This document shows, piece by piece, positions 31,701 through 43,300 of a DNA stretch of 64,000 nucleotides. Source of the stretch: Manduca sexta (lineage: Eukaryota; Arthropoda; Insecta; Lepidoptera; Sphingidae). The stretch covers positions 2,728,001 through 2,792,000 of the forward strand of contig NC_051142.1 of assembly GCF_014839805.1 (NCBI RefSeq), written 5' to 3'. The notes below the pieces were generated by a model. That model did no database searches. It had not been told where the DNA came from and saw only the letters and a program-made list of their open reading frames with translations. Made by a program: the position numbers and the translations under genes. Every line of letters begins with the position of its first letter. Positions within the stretch are counted from its first letter, which is position 1.

Positions 31701-31992
31701 TTTGACCTACAAAAATTATAAGTCCAAATTTCAATATTATTATAAGTTAACATCGTAGACGTAAATCCAATGTTAGTTTTTAATTATAGAATGGATAACG
31801 AGCAATTTTTGGTGCGCTAAGTGATCGCCTAAGTTAAAAGAAATCATGGATGCTGCCGTTCTTAGAAAGATTAACTGGGTCTTCGGGTCTCACTCCCCAA
31901 ATGGCACAGCAAACAGTAAATAAAAGTTTTTTTTCTGTGGGTTTACGCCCTTGGGTAAGCTTGTTCCGTGTCCAAATATAGACAATCTACCG

Positions 31993-32066
31993 CAATGCAT
32001 TTGGAACTGGAATATAGTAGGATTACCCGGTGGTAATCCTACTATATTCCAGTTCCAAATGCATTG
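31993..32066. repeat. Perfect 35-bp inverted duplication (hairpin)
   Basis: Arms 31993-32027 and 32032-32066 are exact reverse complements around a 4-nt CGGT loop. B and C have only one arm at this site, so the inversion arose in D. Confidence 0.9.
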
Positions 32067-32094
32067 TGGGTGCTTATTGACGGCGACTTGTTAT

Positions 32095-32215
32095 TATATC
32101 ATCATCATCATCATTTCAGCCAGGAATCATCCACTGTTGGACATAGGCCTCCCCCATTGACCGCACATAGGGACCGGTTCTGGGCCGCCCTCATCCATCG
32201 GATTCTGGCGTGTTA
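32095..32215 (-). repeat. RTE-type LINE 3' end, short fragment
   Basis: Contains a CATCATCATCATCATTTCAGCC run and ACTGTTGGACATAGGCCTCC, the 3'-end text of lepidopteran RTE elements on the minus strand. Confidence 0.55.
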
Positions 32216-32308
32216 TTACATAAAATATGGTAATTTACTTTAAAATGTTTTCGTTTTAATATTTTATATTAACTTAATTTAAATAACATTAAATGGTTAA
32301 TGACTCAC

Positions 32309-32350
32309 CGGTGGTTCACTAAAGTATACTTGAATGTGAGCTCTTATATA
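32309..32350 (-). promoter_or_regulatory. D core promoter and 12-nt noncoding exon
   Basis: Minus-strand TATATAAG (32350-32343) precedes TTTAGTG with start A at 32320, 30 bp away. The exon 32320-32309 is 12 nt and ends CCACCG|GTGAGT. The same arrangement occurs before C. Confidence 0.65.
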
Positions 32351-33283
32351 GGCACCCTTGAATTTTCATACAATTTACGATTAGTTACAAACGCTTGATA
32401 AAGATAACAATTCGCAATGGTTATTACTGACTAGTTTTCGTTTTTCTTCTAACTTCAATCAATTGGCTTCTTCACAGCGTTTCGTTCGAAAATGATTTAA
32501 GGTTTTAACAATTATAAAATCTTTATTTAAAAACCGTCATTGATTTGTAAAATTAGTCATTTTACAAACATTCACGCGGTACATGTTCGTTTTTTTACTC
32601 GGCTCGCGCATGAATTATCTTTTCTAACCCATCATAACCTAACCTTATTTAGACAAAATCAACAAATTCATCATCATTGTAATGAGTCCTAGGAGTGGCA
32701 GAATCAAATAGTCTAGCATTAAATACTATAAGATTATTACATCGACCGTCAAAAGTGACTTAAAAAAAATTGCAATTAAATGTTAGCGGACAATTTGGGC
32801 TTGAAATTTTGAACTGTTTCTTTTACAATATATAGATAAGCATTAAGGCAATATTTTAGAACAATTATGAGGTTAACATGTGCAATCGGTAAAATACAAA
32901 ACATGCGCAAGTGTATTCTACTTGTTATGAGTTTTTGCTAGCAGTTCCCTCGCTGATAGCTCCCGTTCCCGGAATAAGAAGTAGCCTATATCACTCAGGG
33001 ATAACTTCCACTTAGTTAAAAATTTCCAGATACGATATATTTTTTTACATTAATATAGTTGGTATCGGAAGAGATGATATCCCCTCAGCCATGACATAAC
33101 TAGTGCATATCTCAGTCATGTGATTTTGGGAAGATAACAAACATCCTTGTTATAGTTATTTGTACATCAATTTTTATAATAATATTTTGTTGTGTAATAT
33201 AGCTATTCTACTAATTTTCTCTAAACTGATAAATCAAAATAAACTGAAACATAAAGTTCTGTTGCTTTATTGCCTATTTTATT

Positions 33284-35397
33284 TTATACATCATCATCAT
33301 CCAACTTCATTAGCAAATGAACAACTTTAACCACCAAAGGTCTTAGTCTGTTCAAGTTCTCAATTAAGAATGCTATTTCTTCATAACGATCTGCAACTTC
33401 CACTAAATTAGCATCAAGCAAGTCCTGAGCAATATCACCAGCGGAGAGCAGCAAGTCTACTTCCTCGTTGTACCTCACGGGATCGCCAATAACAGCTTGC
33501 TGTACCAATTGATTGCAGACTTGAGGCATATCATTTGAAGGGCATAATCTTTCTATGAGTTCATTAATCTGAAAGTAAATGTTTTATTACGTTTATTTTG
33601 GAGCACTTAATTTTTTTTTCGCTCATTGTTTACGATACATCCGTCTGAAATATCGACTATCATCTAACCTTCGGTATCTTTGCCATTGGATTAAGATTTT
33701 GAAAACTCTTTTTAGTGAATGCTTTCATACTGTAAAGAATCTATTAAAAAACTTTTTTTTACCTTACTTGTTCCTTGGTCTATCTCTTCTAAAATCTCTT
33801 TTGTCACCTCTATGACGGTGTCCACCTCACTGAGGCCAATAGCTATGCTCTTTGGCATTTCGTCTATGTACACGTTGTCGTAAATCGGACTGAAACCAAA
33901 GCCGTATGTCAACTAATAGGTATCTGTATATAGTTTATCCTTCAACAATTTTTTTATTATTTTATATTAGATTGATAACATGATTTTACTGGATGTTTTA
34001 GGAAAGTTGATGTTAGACAGGCACTTGGAAGTAAAATTTTATCTAATCCAATACGAATTGTTTTTGAAAACGTATACTAGACCATAGACATAGACCTAAA
34101 ATTAGAATGTGATAAAGATTAGAAGGTTAAAAATCTGTGCAAAGATCCCGGTTAGAACCATCTTTGCTAGAATCCATTCGGCAGCTGTTTCAATTAATTT
34201 GTTGAGGCGGATGAAGTAACTAGGCTTTAATGGGAACGGATGCGAACTGCGCTTTCGAATCCAAGGCCTGCTGATGTTGTTTTTATTGCTTTGATGACGA
34301 GACGAGCTTGCCATTTGCCTGATGCTAAGAAACACCACCAACACCTTGAATTTCAAAGTTTTGTTTGGTATTCCACTGCGCTCGCCATCCTGAGATATGA
34401 GATGTTAAGTCTTATTATGTCCAGTAGTTACACTGGCTACAATGTCCTTCAAACCGGAACACAGCACTGACTACACATTGCTGCTTGGCGGCAGAAATAG
34501 ACATTACAGTGGTCCCTACACAAGGGGACTCTAACAAATGAGAGACCTACCACCAGTTGATTAATGGTTCAACATTTCTTTGAATTTTAAATGGTTTACC
34601 TCATAATCTTGGAAGGAGAAATTATGCGTCTTACATGTAGGTATTTTATTCGACAGTAATTTATTTACTTACCCATCAAGTTCCATCTTCTCAGCAACAC
34701 GTATAATATGAGTCAACAGAACACCGTAATGAATTCTACTATCGGTGATATCAGGTACATTATTTTCCATGGATCTGAATAAACACATTGTATTAACGAC
34801 TTTCTGACGTACATGAGAAAGTCTTTTTTTAATTATGAAATTTATGCAATAAAAATAATAGATAAGAATAGATCCAATATTTTTGGTATATGTGTGTAAA
34901 ACCAGCCATAATAATAATAAATTATTTATATTTTATTTCTATTTTAATTTCTAGGTTCGTGATTGATTTTAGCAGCCAGTCATAAAGTTAAAAAATAATT
35001 CCACTGCAATATTTTACACACATCACGCATGTACCCAGGGCACCCACTTTCGTGTGCCGACCCTTGATGTAATAAAGGGCAAGCCTATCGCCATATAGGG
35101 CACAAATTTCAGACTTCGGGCTGATACTGAGAAGAAAAACCCAAATATCACTGCCTATCCCGTAATTCGAACTCAGGATCACAGAGCGTTGTCGTACCGT
35201 GCATGCAGTACAACTACGCCACCAAGGCATTCAAAAATGTTTAGTCTTAATTCAAATAATAAAACATACAGTATTTGTTCCTTTAGTTGTTCTGTGAACT
35301 CTTTAATAGCTTCCACCGACGTCACGTAGGGAACCTCAGCCGGCTGTGGGCACACGATGGTGAGCACCGATAGCAAAAATACTCCCAATATCATCAT
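33284..35397 (-). CDS. E: intact E-type secreted helical family protein, four exons
   Basis: Unrecognised secreted protein of 213 aa. Coding exons 35397-35270, 34774-34673, 33889-33763 and 33568-33284, phases 2, 2, 0, all GT-AG. Two Met codons start the frame (35397 and 35394). The signal peptide is MMILGVFLLSVLTIV with a Cys-Pro near its end. Exon 2 carries NVPDITDSRIHYGVLLTHII. Exon 3 carries PIYDNVYIDEMPKSIAIGL and ends QGTSK. Exon 4 has C128-x8-C137 (LCPSNDMPQVC), VRYNEEVDLLLSAGDIAQ and RYEEIAFLIENL, and ends in an acidic DDDD-V tail. It differs from D enough to form a separate branch of the family. Relics of E-type exons beside B and C show that each D-type gene once had an E-type partner. 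A poly(A) signal follows the stop within about 20 bases. Confidence 0.85.
34260..34560 (-). repeat. Interspersed repeat R2 in E intron 2
   Basis: Minus-strand R2 (GACGAGACGAGCTTGCC, CTCGCCATCCTGAGATATG, GGCAGAAATAGACATTAC). Open frames over it are incidental. Confidence 0.65.
34990..35232 (-). repeat. SINE-like family S2 in E intron 1
   Basis: Head GCCTTGGTGGCGTAGTTG, box-B-like GAGTTCGAATTACG, then the S2 body ending GTGATGTGTGTAAAATATTG. It nearly abuts exon 1 of E. Confidence 0.6.
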
Positions 35398-36349
35398 TGT
35401 CTGTAATAATCAAGCCATCCTTATAATTTTAAGAATCTATTTCACAAGTTTTAAGTAAATATTTGACACTTAACATTAGACAGGTAATTTAAGTAGTAAT
35501 AATTTTTTCTCCATTTATTTCGCTGAATGTTGTTTAGTGTGAATTTTGGATTTGCTTATACATTTATATGGCAAATAGCATTTACCCAGAATTTATGAAA
35601 CAGACTCTGAAGTATGTTCGATTACTTAATATTTTAGCAATATAAAGTATTTTTTTTTTACATTTGCCAACAATTTAAACGGAGCACCAATCGGCGACAG
35701 CATTGTTTTTTTATCTATTTTCATGTCACGAAGTCATTTAGTGTTACTGTTGGTATCTCTGCGTCATGCATTGGAGATACAGATTTGATGTTATGTCACA
35801 TAATGGTGGATGGTGTTACTTTATGAAAAGGAAATAACACTCTCGGGTGACATGCAAATTTTATTTGTTAAGAATATTCTAGGATATTTCAAACCAGCAT
35901 TAATTTTGTTCACTTACCATTGGCCGCTTTCAATCACTATTCCTTTCAAAGGCGGATATACGTTTATATACATATTATATATTTGTATTAATAGTTATAT
36001 TAACGCAATTAGTTCATGTGTGATAACAAATTGCAGGGGTTGTTAATTTGTGGTGTACTTTTTTATATTATATTTTTAATTATAATAATTTTTAACGTCA
36101 AACATTGTTAATTTAAGATTCTATATTCTATAAAGTTTACATTATTTAATTTTATATCATAGCTTTCTTGCCATTTTAAAAATCATGGCTTCTATTCTAG
36201 GTCTAAAAATAATTATGTTTTGGTCTTTTTTACAAGTTTTTTCTTGTACATGAAATTGGGATAAGAGCGGATGGAAAAAGCAGAACTAAACGACATTTAC
36301 AAATCTTATCTAAAATCGATCTATAAAAACATATAAAATAATATTTACT

Positions 36350-36405
36350 TACTTAGTAGGCGGTTGTGTACCCTCTATACTTCTCTAGTCGGTTAAAGGT
36401 TATAT
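36350..36405 (-). promoter_or_regulatory. Candidate promoter and leader exon of E
   Basis: Minus-strand GTATATATAACC (about 36402-36391) precedes a donor-like CTACTAA|GTAAGT at about 36357. This would give a short noncoding first exon about 950 bp upstream of the ATG exon, in line with the other family members. Confidence 0.4.
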
Positions 36406-36769
36406 ATACTTGCAAACAAAATAATTAAATGCCATATTGTTCGCAATTAGTTTTTACTGATAACAAAATCAGGGGTTTGTTAAACTCTGGTATACTTATT
36501 TGCTAATACTAGTAACCCGCCACAGCTTCGGACGGGTAGCGGAATATATATGCCCGTACATTTTTCTCCATCATTAAGGGCCAATAAACCTATCTCTTGA
36601 ATCACTTCATCCATTGGTAAAAACTATATGAAAATCCGTGTGGCAGTTTTTGAGTTTATCGTATTTAGAAGCGGCGGGAGAACTTTGTTTTTTAATGTGT
36701 ATTGAAGGAGCATTGGATTCTTTATAAATATTAATAGGTAGATAGATTGCCGGTCTTTGAAATAATAAT

Positions 36770-37096
36770 AATAATAATATCAGCCCTGTATTATATACTT
36801 GCCCACTGCTGAGCACGGGCCTCCTCTACTACTGATAGGGATTATATCTTAGTCCACCCAGTGGCCTAGTGCGGATTGGTAGACTGCACACCTTCGAAAT
36901 TCCTATAGAGAACTTCTCAGATGTGCAGGTTTCCTCACGATGTTTTCCTTCACCGTTAAAGTAAACGATAAATTCACAAAGAATACACACATGATTTTTA
37001 GAAAAGTCAGAGGTGTGTGCCCTTGGGACTTCAACCTGCGGACATTCGTCTTGGCAGTCCGTTCCACACCCAACTAGGCTACCGCCGCAGTCTTTG
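36770..37096 (-). repeat. SINE family S1, full-length copy
   Basis: Minus strand: GCGGTAGCCTAGTTGGG (box A), then the S1 body and CCCGTGCTCAGCAGTGGGC, ending in a TATTATTATT tail. Confidence 0.7.
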
Positions 37097-37117
37097 AAAT
37101 AAAATTATATAATTAAC

Positions 37118-37312
37118 TTCTTCGATAACGTTGTTGTATTACGGTACGACTGTAGTGCTGAGTTCTTGGGTTCGAAATCCAGGTAGGGCACAGTGGTATA
37201 AGGGTTTCTGCGCAGTATCAGCCCGGAGTCATTCAACAGAATATACGGGGCGGGAAGTGGGCGCACCTTTACCCCTTCGAGGATAAATGGCTTAAGCCTG
37301 TGTGTCATAAAT
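37118..37312 (-). repeat. SINE-like family S2 fragment
   Basis: Carries GGTACGACTGTAGTGC-type head text and TATCAGCCCGGAGTCATTC of the S2 body, immediately beside the S1 copy. Confidence 0.4.
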
Positions 37313-38008
37313 ATATATAGGTTTAAAATCTTTTATTTCCTCATAAAGAATTACAAAAAATCACTTGCTGAGAAAAATATTTATAAAATAAAATCATGTT
37401 AACGAGCGTACAGAATTCAAAAAAGAATAAATTAAGATTATGTATATAAAGACGGAGTGGGTAAACAAAAATTTTCGACGTCAAAGTGTCGATAAATATA
37501 TATTTCGCTATTATCTATCTCACTGTATAATTCACTTACAAGGAACACTTGAAAGGATTACACCCTAATGAATGAAACTTGTATAGACCTTTCCCTAGAA
37601 TAATGTTAGCTCTTCAGGGCTAAGTAGAAAGTTCAAGTTGTACCAAGTATCAATCTATTTCAGTTTATCCGACGTTTATCGATTCACTTATGTGGGCATA
37701 AGTCCATGGCACTTTATAGGTTATTTATAATGTATTCAAATTATGTATCTTAATTTGAAAATGATTTATATAGTGCTTATATCGATACATCGTTATTAAA
37801 ATTGACCAGTCATTTCCTACGACAGTGTCCAGCGACTTTGAAAATGAAATTATTTTTTACCTAAAAATAGTTTTTATTTGACAAAAACTATTCAAACCTA
37901 GCAAGCGATAAGGCAGACGTAAGTCTTTCTATATTGTCGGTAAAGCGATAATAATTTGAAATTTAGTATAGAAAGAAAATGTAGAGAATGAAGATGTTAG
38001 AGTTTAGC
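37313..38008. other. Gene-free spacer
   Basis: AT-rich; nothing recognised. Confidence 0.35.
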
Positions 38009-38524
38009 CAAACAGCGAACGAGGCGGGACGGCAACGCGACACTGCATAGTTGTAATATACGGACGTATGGAGCGCCGAAGTCGTGAAATAACGGCTAAG
38101 CCCCTAAATAAAGATAAAAAAAGATAATATAGATTACATCAAATAGAGCCAACACACATGGCGGTACAACGCTCTATGTGACATCTATACATATTATAAA
38201 ACAAAGTCCCCAAAAGCTGTCTCTATGTGATCGATTTTCCCAAAATTTACTAAACGGATTTTTATACGGTTGTTACTAAGATATAGTGCAATTCTTGAGG
38301 AAGGTGTAAGTTAATAGTACATAACGGTTTTATGTAAATTGAAATATAACGATTACTGTTGAAATGGTTGTAAAAAATCTCGATTTACGCGGGAAATCTT
38401 TGTAACACACTGATTTCCACGCGAGCGAAGCCGCGAGCATTCTATATTAGTATATTTTGAAACTTTCGTGTCCTGCCAACGTCGCGTCGCTGTCGCGTCG
38501 CCGTCCCGCCCCGTCCGCTGTTTG
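38009..38524. mobile_element. 516-bp MITE with about 34-bp GC-rich inverted ends
   Basis: Left end CAAACAGCGAACGAGGCGGG and right end (reverse complement) CAAACAGCGGACGGGGCGGG continue in parallel through GACGGC(A/G)ACGCGACA. The interior is AT-rich and includes a repeat ending CACGCGAGCGAAGCCGCG. No target duplication is obvious; superfamily unknown. Confidence 0.7.
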
Positions 38525-38589
38525 TCGCAACCAGTAGAGACGTAGACGTAGTAACGACGTATACTATATCAATAATTGAAGTTCAATTA

Positions 38590-39630
38590 AGAATACTTAA
38601 ATAAATAGCTATTATTTTGCAGATATAGTCCATACCGCTGAGTGAAATTGTTAAAAACCTGTGAGCGGATGATATTGCGTTTGATTTCATAGCACCATAA
38701 CTGTGATAGGATACATAGAGTGCCATTGCCTAATAATAAAAGAGTACTTAAAGGCACACGGACCTCAGAGAAGTATACCTCGTAAGGAACACAACTGCGC
38801 CACACAGGCAATCATAATAGTTTTTGTATATTATACTAAGTACCTATAGTTATGTATCGATACTGTTGTAAACTCTTATCAGCTCTAGTATAAACCTCTG
38901 TGGTTTGATAGATGCTATTATTGTGTAATTATTGTATTTTGTGTAAACGACAAAAAAAAAAACATTCTATTTACAACCTAAAGTTGACAACATCTGCTCT
39001 ACGCAAACCTAAATTATAGCAGTGAAATTAGTTACCACAGAAAATTAATAGTATATCACCGCAACGTCATGTGTATTACGGCATGAAGGTTGTAGAAATA
39101 CCATTTAGCCTCGTGTCAAAGCGTGCTACATCAAAAATATTGTTTTTGATTGCCTTTGTAGGCGAACGAGCAAGCGGTCCGCCTGATCGTAAGCAGCATC
39201 TGTCGCTCATGGACTAAAGCAATGCCAAAGGCACAGCTAAGCCGTTGTCTATCGTAAGGTTGGCATTTTTAAGCCTCGTTTAAAGAAGGACAAGTCATAG
39301 CACTCGAAGAATACCGATGCAGGAAGTTGTTACCTGTTTTGTGAGTATGCTGAAACAATGTCAACGAGCACGCTTTTTATTGTCAAGAGAAGCAAGTAAC
39401 CCTTCTGGGAATAGGTGACACAACATATTATATAGCTTTTATTTTCTACTGAGTATCAGTCTGAAGTCTGGAAATGTGCTCGGTAGATGGTAATAGAACC
39501 GCCTCTATTACTTAAAATTTTGCTTAGCTGGCGAAATGTGGGCGTGATACAGCTCTGCCTACTCCTATAAATGAAAAAAGGCTTAATGCTATGTATAAAC
39601 ATATGTAATCTTTATGTATATTCATAAAAA
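38590..39630. other. Gene-free stretch with repeat fragments
   Basis: Worn S2-like piece at about 38590-38815 (minus) and an R2-related piece at about 39150-39300 (GCGAACGAGCAAGCGGTCCG). No gene seen. Confidence 0.35.
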
Positions 39631-39633
39631 AAA

Positions 39634-39960
39634 GCACCGATAGCCTAGTTGGTTGTGGAACGGACTGCAGAGATGAATGTCCGCAGGTTCAAATCCCATG
39701 GGCATGCACCTCTGACTTTTGTAAAAAATTATGTGTTTATTATTTGTGAATTATCGCTTGCTTTAACGGTGAAGAAAAACATCGTGAGGAAACCTGCATG
39801 CCTGAGAAATTCTCTATAGGAATTTTGCGAGGGTGTGTGAGGTCTACAAACTCGCACTAGGCCAGTGTGGTGGACTAAGGCCTTATCCCTCTCAGTAGTA
39901 GAGGAGGCCCGTGCCCAACAGTGGGACAGCATATATTACAGGGCTGATATTATATTATTA
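39634..39960 (+). repeat. SINE family S1, reference copy with Pol III boxes
   Basis: Box A TAGCCTAGTTGG at 39641-39652 and box B GGTTCAAATCC at 39686-39696, followed by the S1 body and a TATTATATTATTAT 3' tail. It is a tRNA-derived SINE. Confidence 0.8.
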
Positions 39961-40084
39961 TATATGTGAAGGGAAAATATTCTACCCCTTTTTAAGCCCA
40001 CTGCTAGCTCGAAAGGTGGGTGAGATTTGGAATAATTAAAGTTCGTTTAGGGGAGTGCAAATAAAATGTATCTATCATGTGCGA

Positions 40085-40370
40085 ATCTAAGATGGTTAGA
40101 GCATTTGGAGAAGATGGATGATAAGAGACTGACAAAGAGTGTTTATAAGGCGAATGTGGATGGAAGAGCCAGTAAGGGTCGAACGTACCAAACCGTCTAA
40201 TGTCAGATATCTGTCATTCTTAGGAAAGGTCAAGTCAAAAGTATCCAGGACTGGCGGGAATGCATGAAAAAATTGATGAAGGTGGAGGAAGCGAGAGAAG
40301 TATGCCAGAATCGTGCAAAATGGCAATCCATAGTCTGCCTGCCCCTATGGGATATAGGCGTGATACAATG
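40085..40370 (+). pseudogene. LINE reverse-transcriptase C-terminal relic
   Basis: One frame reads RWLEHLEKMDDKRLTKSVYK, then SKGRTYQTV, a stop, and MKKLMKVEEAREVCQNRAKW followed by WQSI. This is the C-terminal region after the reverse-transcriptase domain of insect LINEs, where a RW.GH.ERM motif and a REVC.DR..W motif are typical. It has at least one in-frame stop. Confidence 0.75.
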
Positions 40371-42055
40371 TATGTGTAAATTTATATTTAATAAAAATGT
40401 TATATGTAATTTCGACTACTAATAAATATAAATCAGTGTCAACATAACAAATAATCTAGAATACGAAAGTTTTATGCAATATCTTTAAGCAATAAATAGT
40501 TGTATTTACACCTATCTTAAGTTTCATTTCTGTGCACCCTCTTCTTGACTGAGTTCACAGTTAGAAATGTGCTCGTCAGTCGTAATTGAAAGGGCTTGTA
40601 TTGATTCGAAATAATCGCTCCCCGCTGTCTACGACTAACGGCTTCCGGAGGAGACAGCGTGGATGTAAATGGGGTGAAGTTTAGTTCATAAATTTAGGTG
40701 ATATATGCATAGGTATATATCTCATGAGATGTAATATTCTATTGTATTGATATTTAATATACTGTCCATCCTTCCCACGAAAAGGTGAAGATTTTTCTTT
40801 AATTTTTGTTTCTACGCGCTTATGTCTAGGAATGTACTAGGATTCTGAAAAATCTTTTCATAAATTAGAAGAATCATTTATGAATGTGATAGCTACTTTC
40901 TATATTGAGGATGCACGATGATACGAGCATACTTTTGTTAGTTACTATTACTCGCGCTATTACTATTATTTTAAGTGTTGTGCCATTTATCTCTATTTAC
41001 GGGAAATTCTCACAAATTGCTTTTGTTAGAGGCTCCATTAGCATTATAGAGAAACTCTAGCATCTCCAGCGGCAAACAGTAGCCATGTTTGCGCAACCTT
41101 GCCCCAAATCTATGACCATTTCGACCTGTTGCTGTGAAAGCGCAGCTGGATTAAGAGTCAAATATTCTTCTTTTTTATCCCTACTAGCTTTTGTTCGCAG
41201 CTCAGCCCACATCTTAGTTTTTCTAGGATAAAAGTCTCGTTTTTAATATAGCCTTAGCTTCTTTTGACACAGGAACCGACAAAAAGCTATTTATGCTGCC
41301 CACATTAAAATTAGAGCGGTTATTCACAGACGCAAATTAATGTCACTCTAGAGTGCGATATTGTCATATTAAAGTAGGCATTTTAAAATTGCGGCAATAC
41401 TTAATGTATAACAAACAACATCTCAAATGATATCTTAAGTCACAGAACATGATATTGACAGCCGAGTTTTATTTATTATACAGCGATAACTCAGCAATCA
41501 AAGGCTCAATGCTCAAGTATTATTTATAAAATAGTACCATACTTTAAATGTCTACTTATGACCTTACTTATGTTTAAGATTTCTTTATTAAAACAGCCCT
41601 AAAACTTATGAAACCATCTTAAACGAACTAGCCAAAACTAAACATTGATCTAGAAAGGTATTATGCAGGCGCCTGCAAATCCCAGATCAAACTATACATT
41701 AAACATGTCAAACCTTCAAAGCGTCGTTTAAGGCCAGCCAAATTACCATTTTAATGGACGGTGCCAGATTGCACAGTATCGGTTAACAAGTAATGGAGGC
41801 TTAGAGCGCTTCAAACCTGTCATTGAGACCGAATTTCGGTAAATTTATAATTTATAGTCTATTTTCTTGTGAATTAGGTTTAATTTATTGTGTGGGGTTC
41901 GAATTATTTCCTATTGATTTTTAAAATAACCAGTGAATTAATTGGATTGCTTTTCCGATAGAACGTAGACAGAAAATCAAAAAAATGCTGGTACTACTTT
42001 AAAATATAGCAGATTTCAATATTTGATAATGAATTAAGAATACAAAATTATGCGG
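40371..42055. other. Gene-free stretch
   Basis: No open frame with coding character, no RNA gene and no repeat that I can name. Confidence 0.35.
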
Positions 42056-42057
42056 GT

Positions 42058-42410
42058 TCATCATCATCATCAACCGCAGGATGTTCACTGCTGAACATGG
42101 GCTTCTCTCAAAGATCTCCAGACCGACCAGTAAGCGGCCCGCGTCCAGCGACCTCCTGCGACTTTTGAGGTCACCTGTCCACCTCGTGGGTGGACGTCCG
42201 ACGCTGCGCGCTCCAATTCGTGGCCTCCACTCCAGAGCCTTCTTACCTCATCGGCCATCAGTTTTGCTAGCTATGTGCCCTGCCCACTGCCATTTCAGCT
42301 TGCTAATCCGATGGGCTAAGTCAGTGACTTTCGTTCTTCTACGGATCTCCTCATTTCTGATTCGATGACGTAGAGAAACACCATGCATAGTCCTCTACAT
42401 AGCTTCTTGC
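42058..42410 (-). pseudogene. RTE-type LINE 3' end
   Basis: On the minus strand it encodes RSVGRPPTRWTDDL-like text, the conserved C-terminal tail of RTE reverse transcriptases, with stops, ending in a GATGATGATGATG tail (42060-42072 on the plus strand). The plus-strand open frame over it is a shadow. Confidence 0.8.
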
Positions 42411-42453
42411 CATAAATTATGCGGGTTATTGTAACATCTTCTATCTTCTTCTA

Positions 42454-43299
42454 TCTATACTTATAATAAATCTATAGAGAGGTCAATTCTGTACATGAAA
42501 TATATTTCCAAAATAACTATCAGGGGGTGATTAGGGATCGATACTGATGCCAAAAATGCAATTAGTAAAATTTTTGTCTGTCTGTCTGTCTGTCTGTATA
42601 ACCGTTATAGAAACAAAAACTACTCGACGGATTTTAACGAAACTTGGTACAATTATTTGTCATACTCCTGTGCTGGTTATAGTATACTTTTCATCACGCT
42701 ACAATTAATAGGAGCAGAGCAGTGAAGGGAAATGTTGGGAAAACGGGAGAAGTTACTCCATTTTTTAAGCTTCCGTCGCGTGTGCAACCTTAATGGTTAA
42801 AGCTACACAGAAATCATGTATGACGGAAATGTTCTCCTTAAAATTATGTAAAAAATATCCCACGACAGCATATGTCTATCTTTTTGGTTGACTCACAATA
42901 ACACGTGTAACTTCCGATAGCTTAGCAGTTCGAAGCTTTCTCATTATATTTGTCTATTCTTACGTTTATAACACTCTCAGTCATCCCTAATTAAAAAAGT
43001 TAACATTATTAAATATTCCATAAAAAAGAATCATAGAAATCGGTATAGAAACACCAAAGTTATACATGAAATACGCTAATAATAAGCCATCATGCGTGAA
43101 TACTGAATCATGCTATAAGGATTATTTCTGTATATATATATAAGGTCGCGAGCGCACAGGCAGGCGGCTTGCTTGGCACCTAGAGGCTAGCGAATCACCT
43201 AGCGAGTAGCTTCGTAAAACGAACATTCTCGAACGTTCGCGACCGGCTCCATTTTTGAAGTCCGAAATCCACGCGGGCGAAGCTGCGAGCGGAAGCTAG
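42454..43299 (+). mobile_element. Non-autonomous Helitron, copy 2
   Basis: TCTATACTTATAATAAATC to GCGAGCGGAAGCTAG, inserted between A and T with the canonical CTAG 3' end. Very similar to copy 1 at 14744-15584 up to about 43120, then a different segment (about 43121-43245), then the shared 3' end. Confidence 0.9.
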
Positions 43300-43300
43300 T

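Noticed and set aside
42081..42368. 95-codon plus-strand open frame
   Set aside because: It is the antisense of the RTE reverse-transcriptase tail; the same frame recurs with the repeat at 57882-58076.
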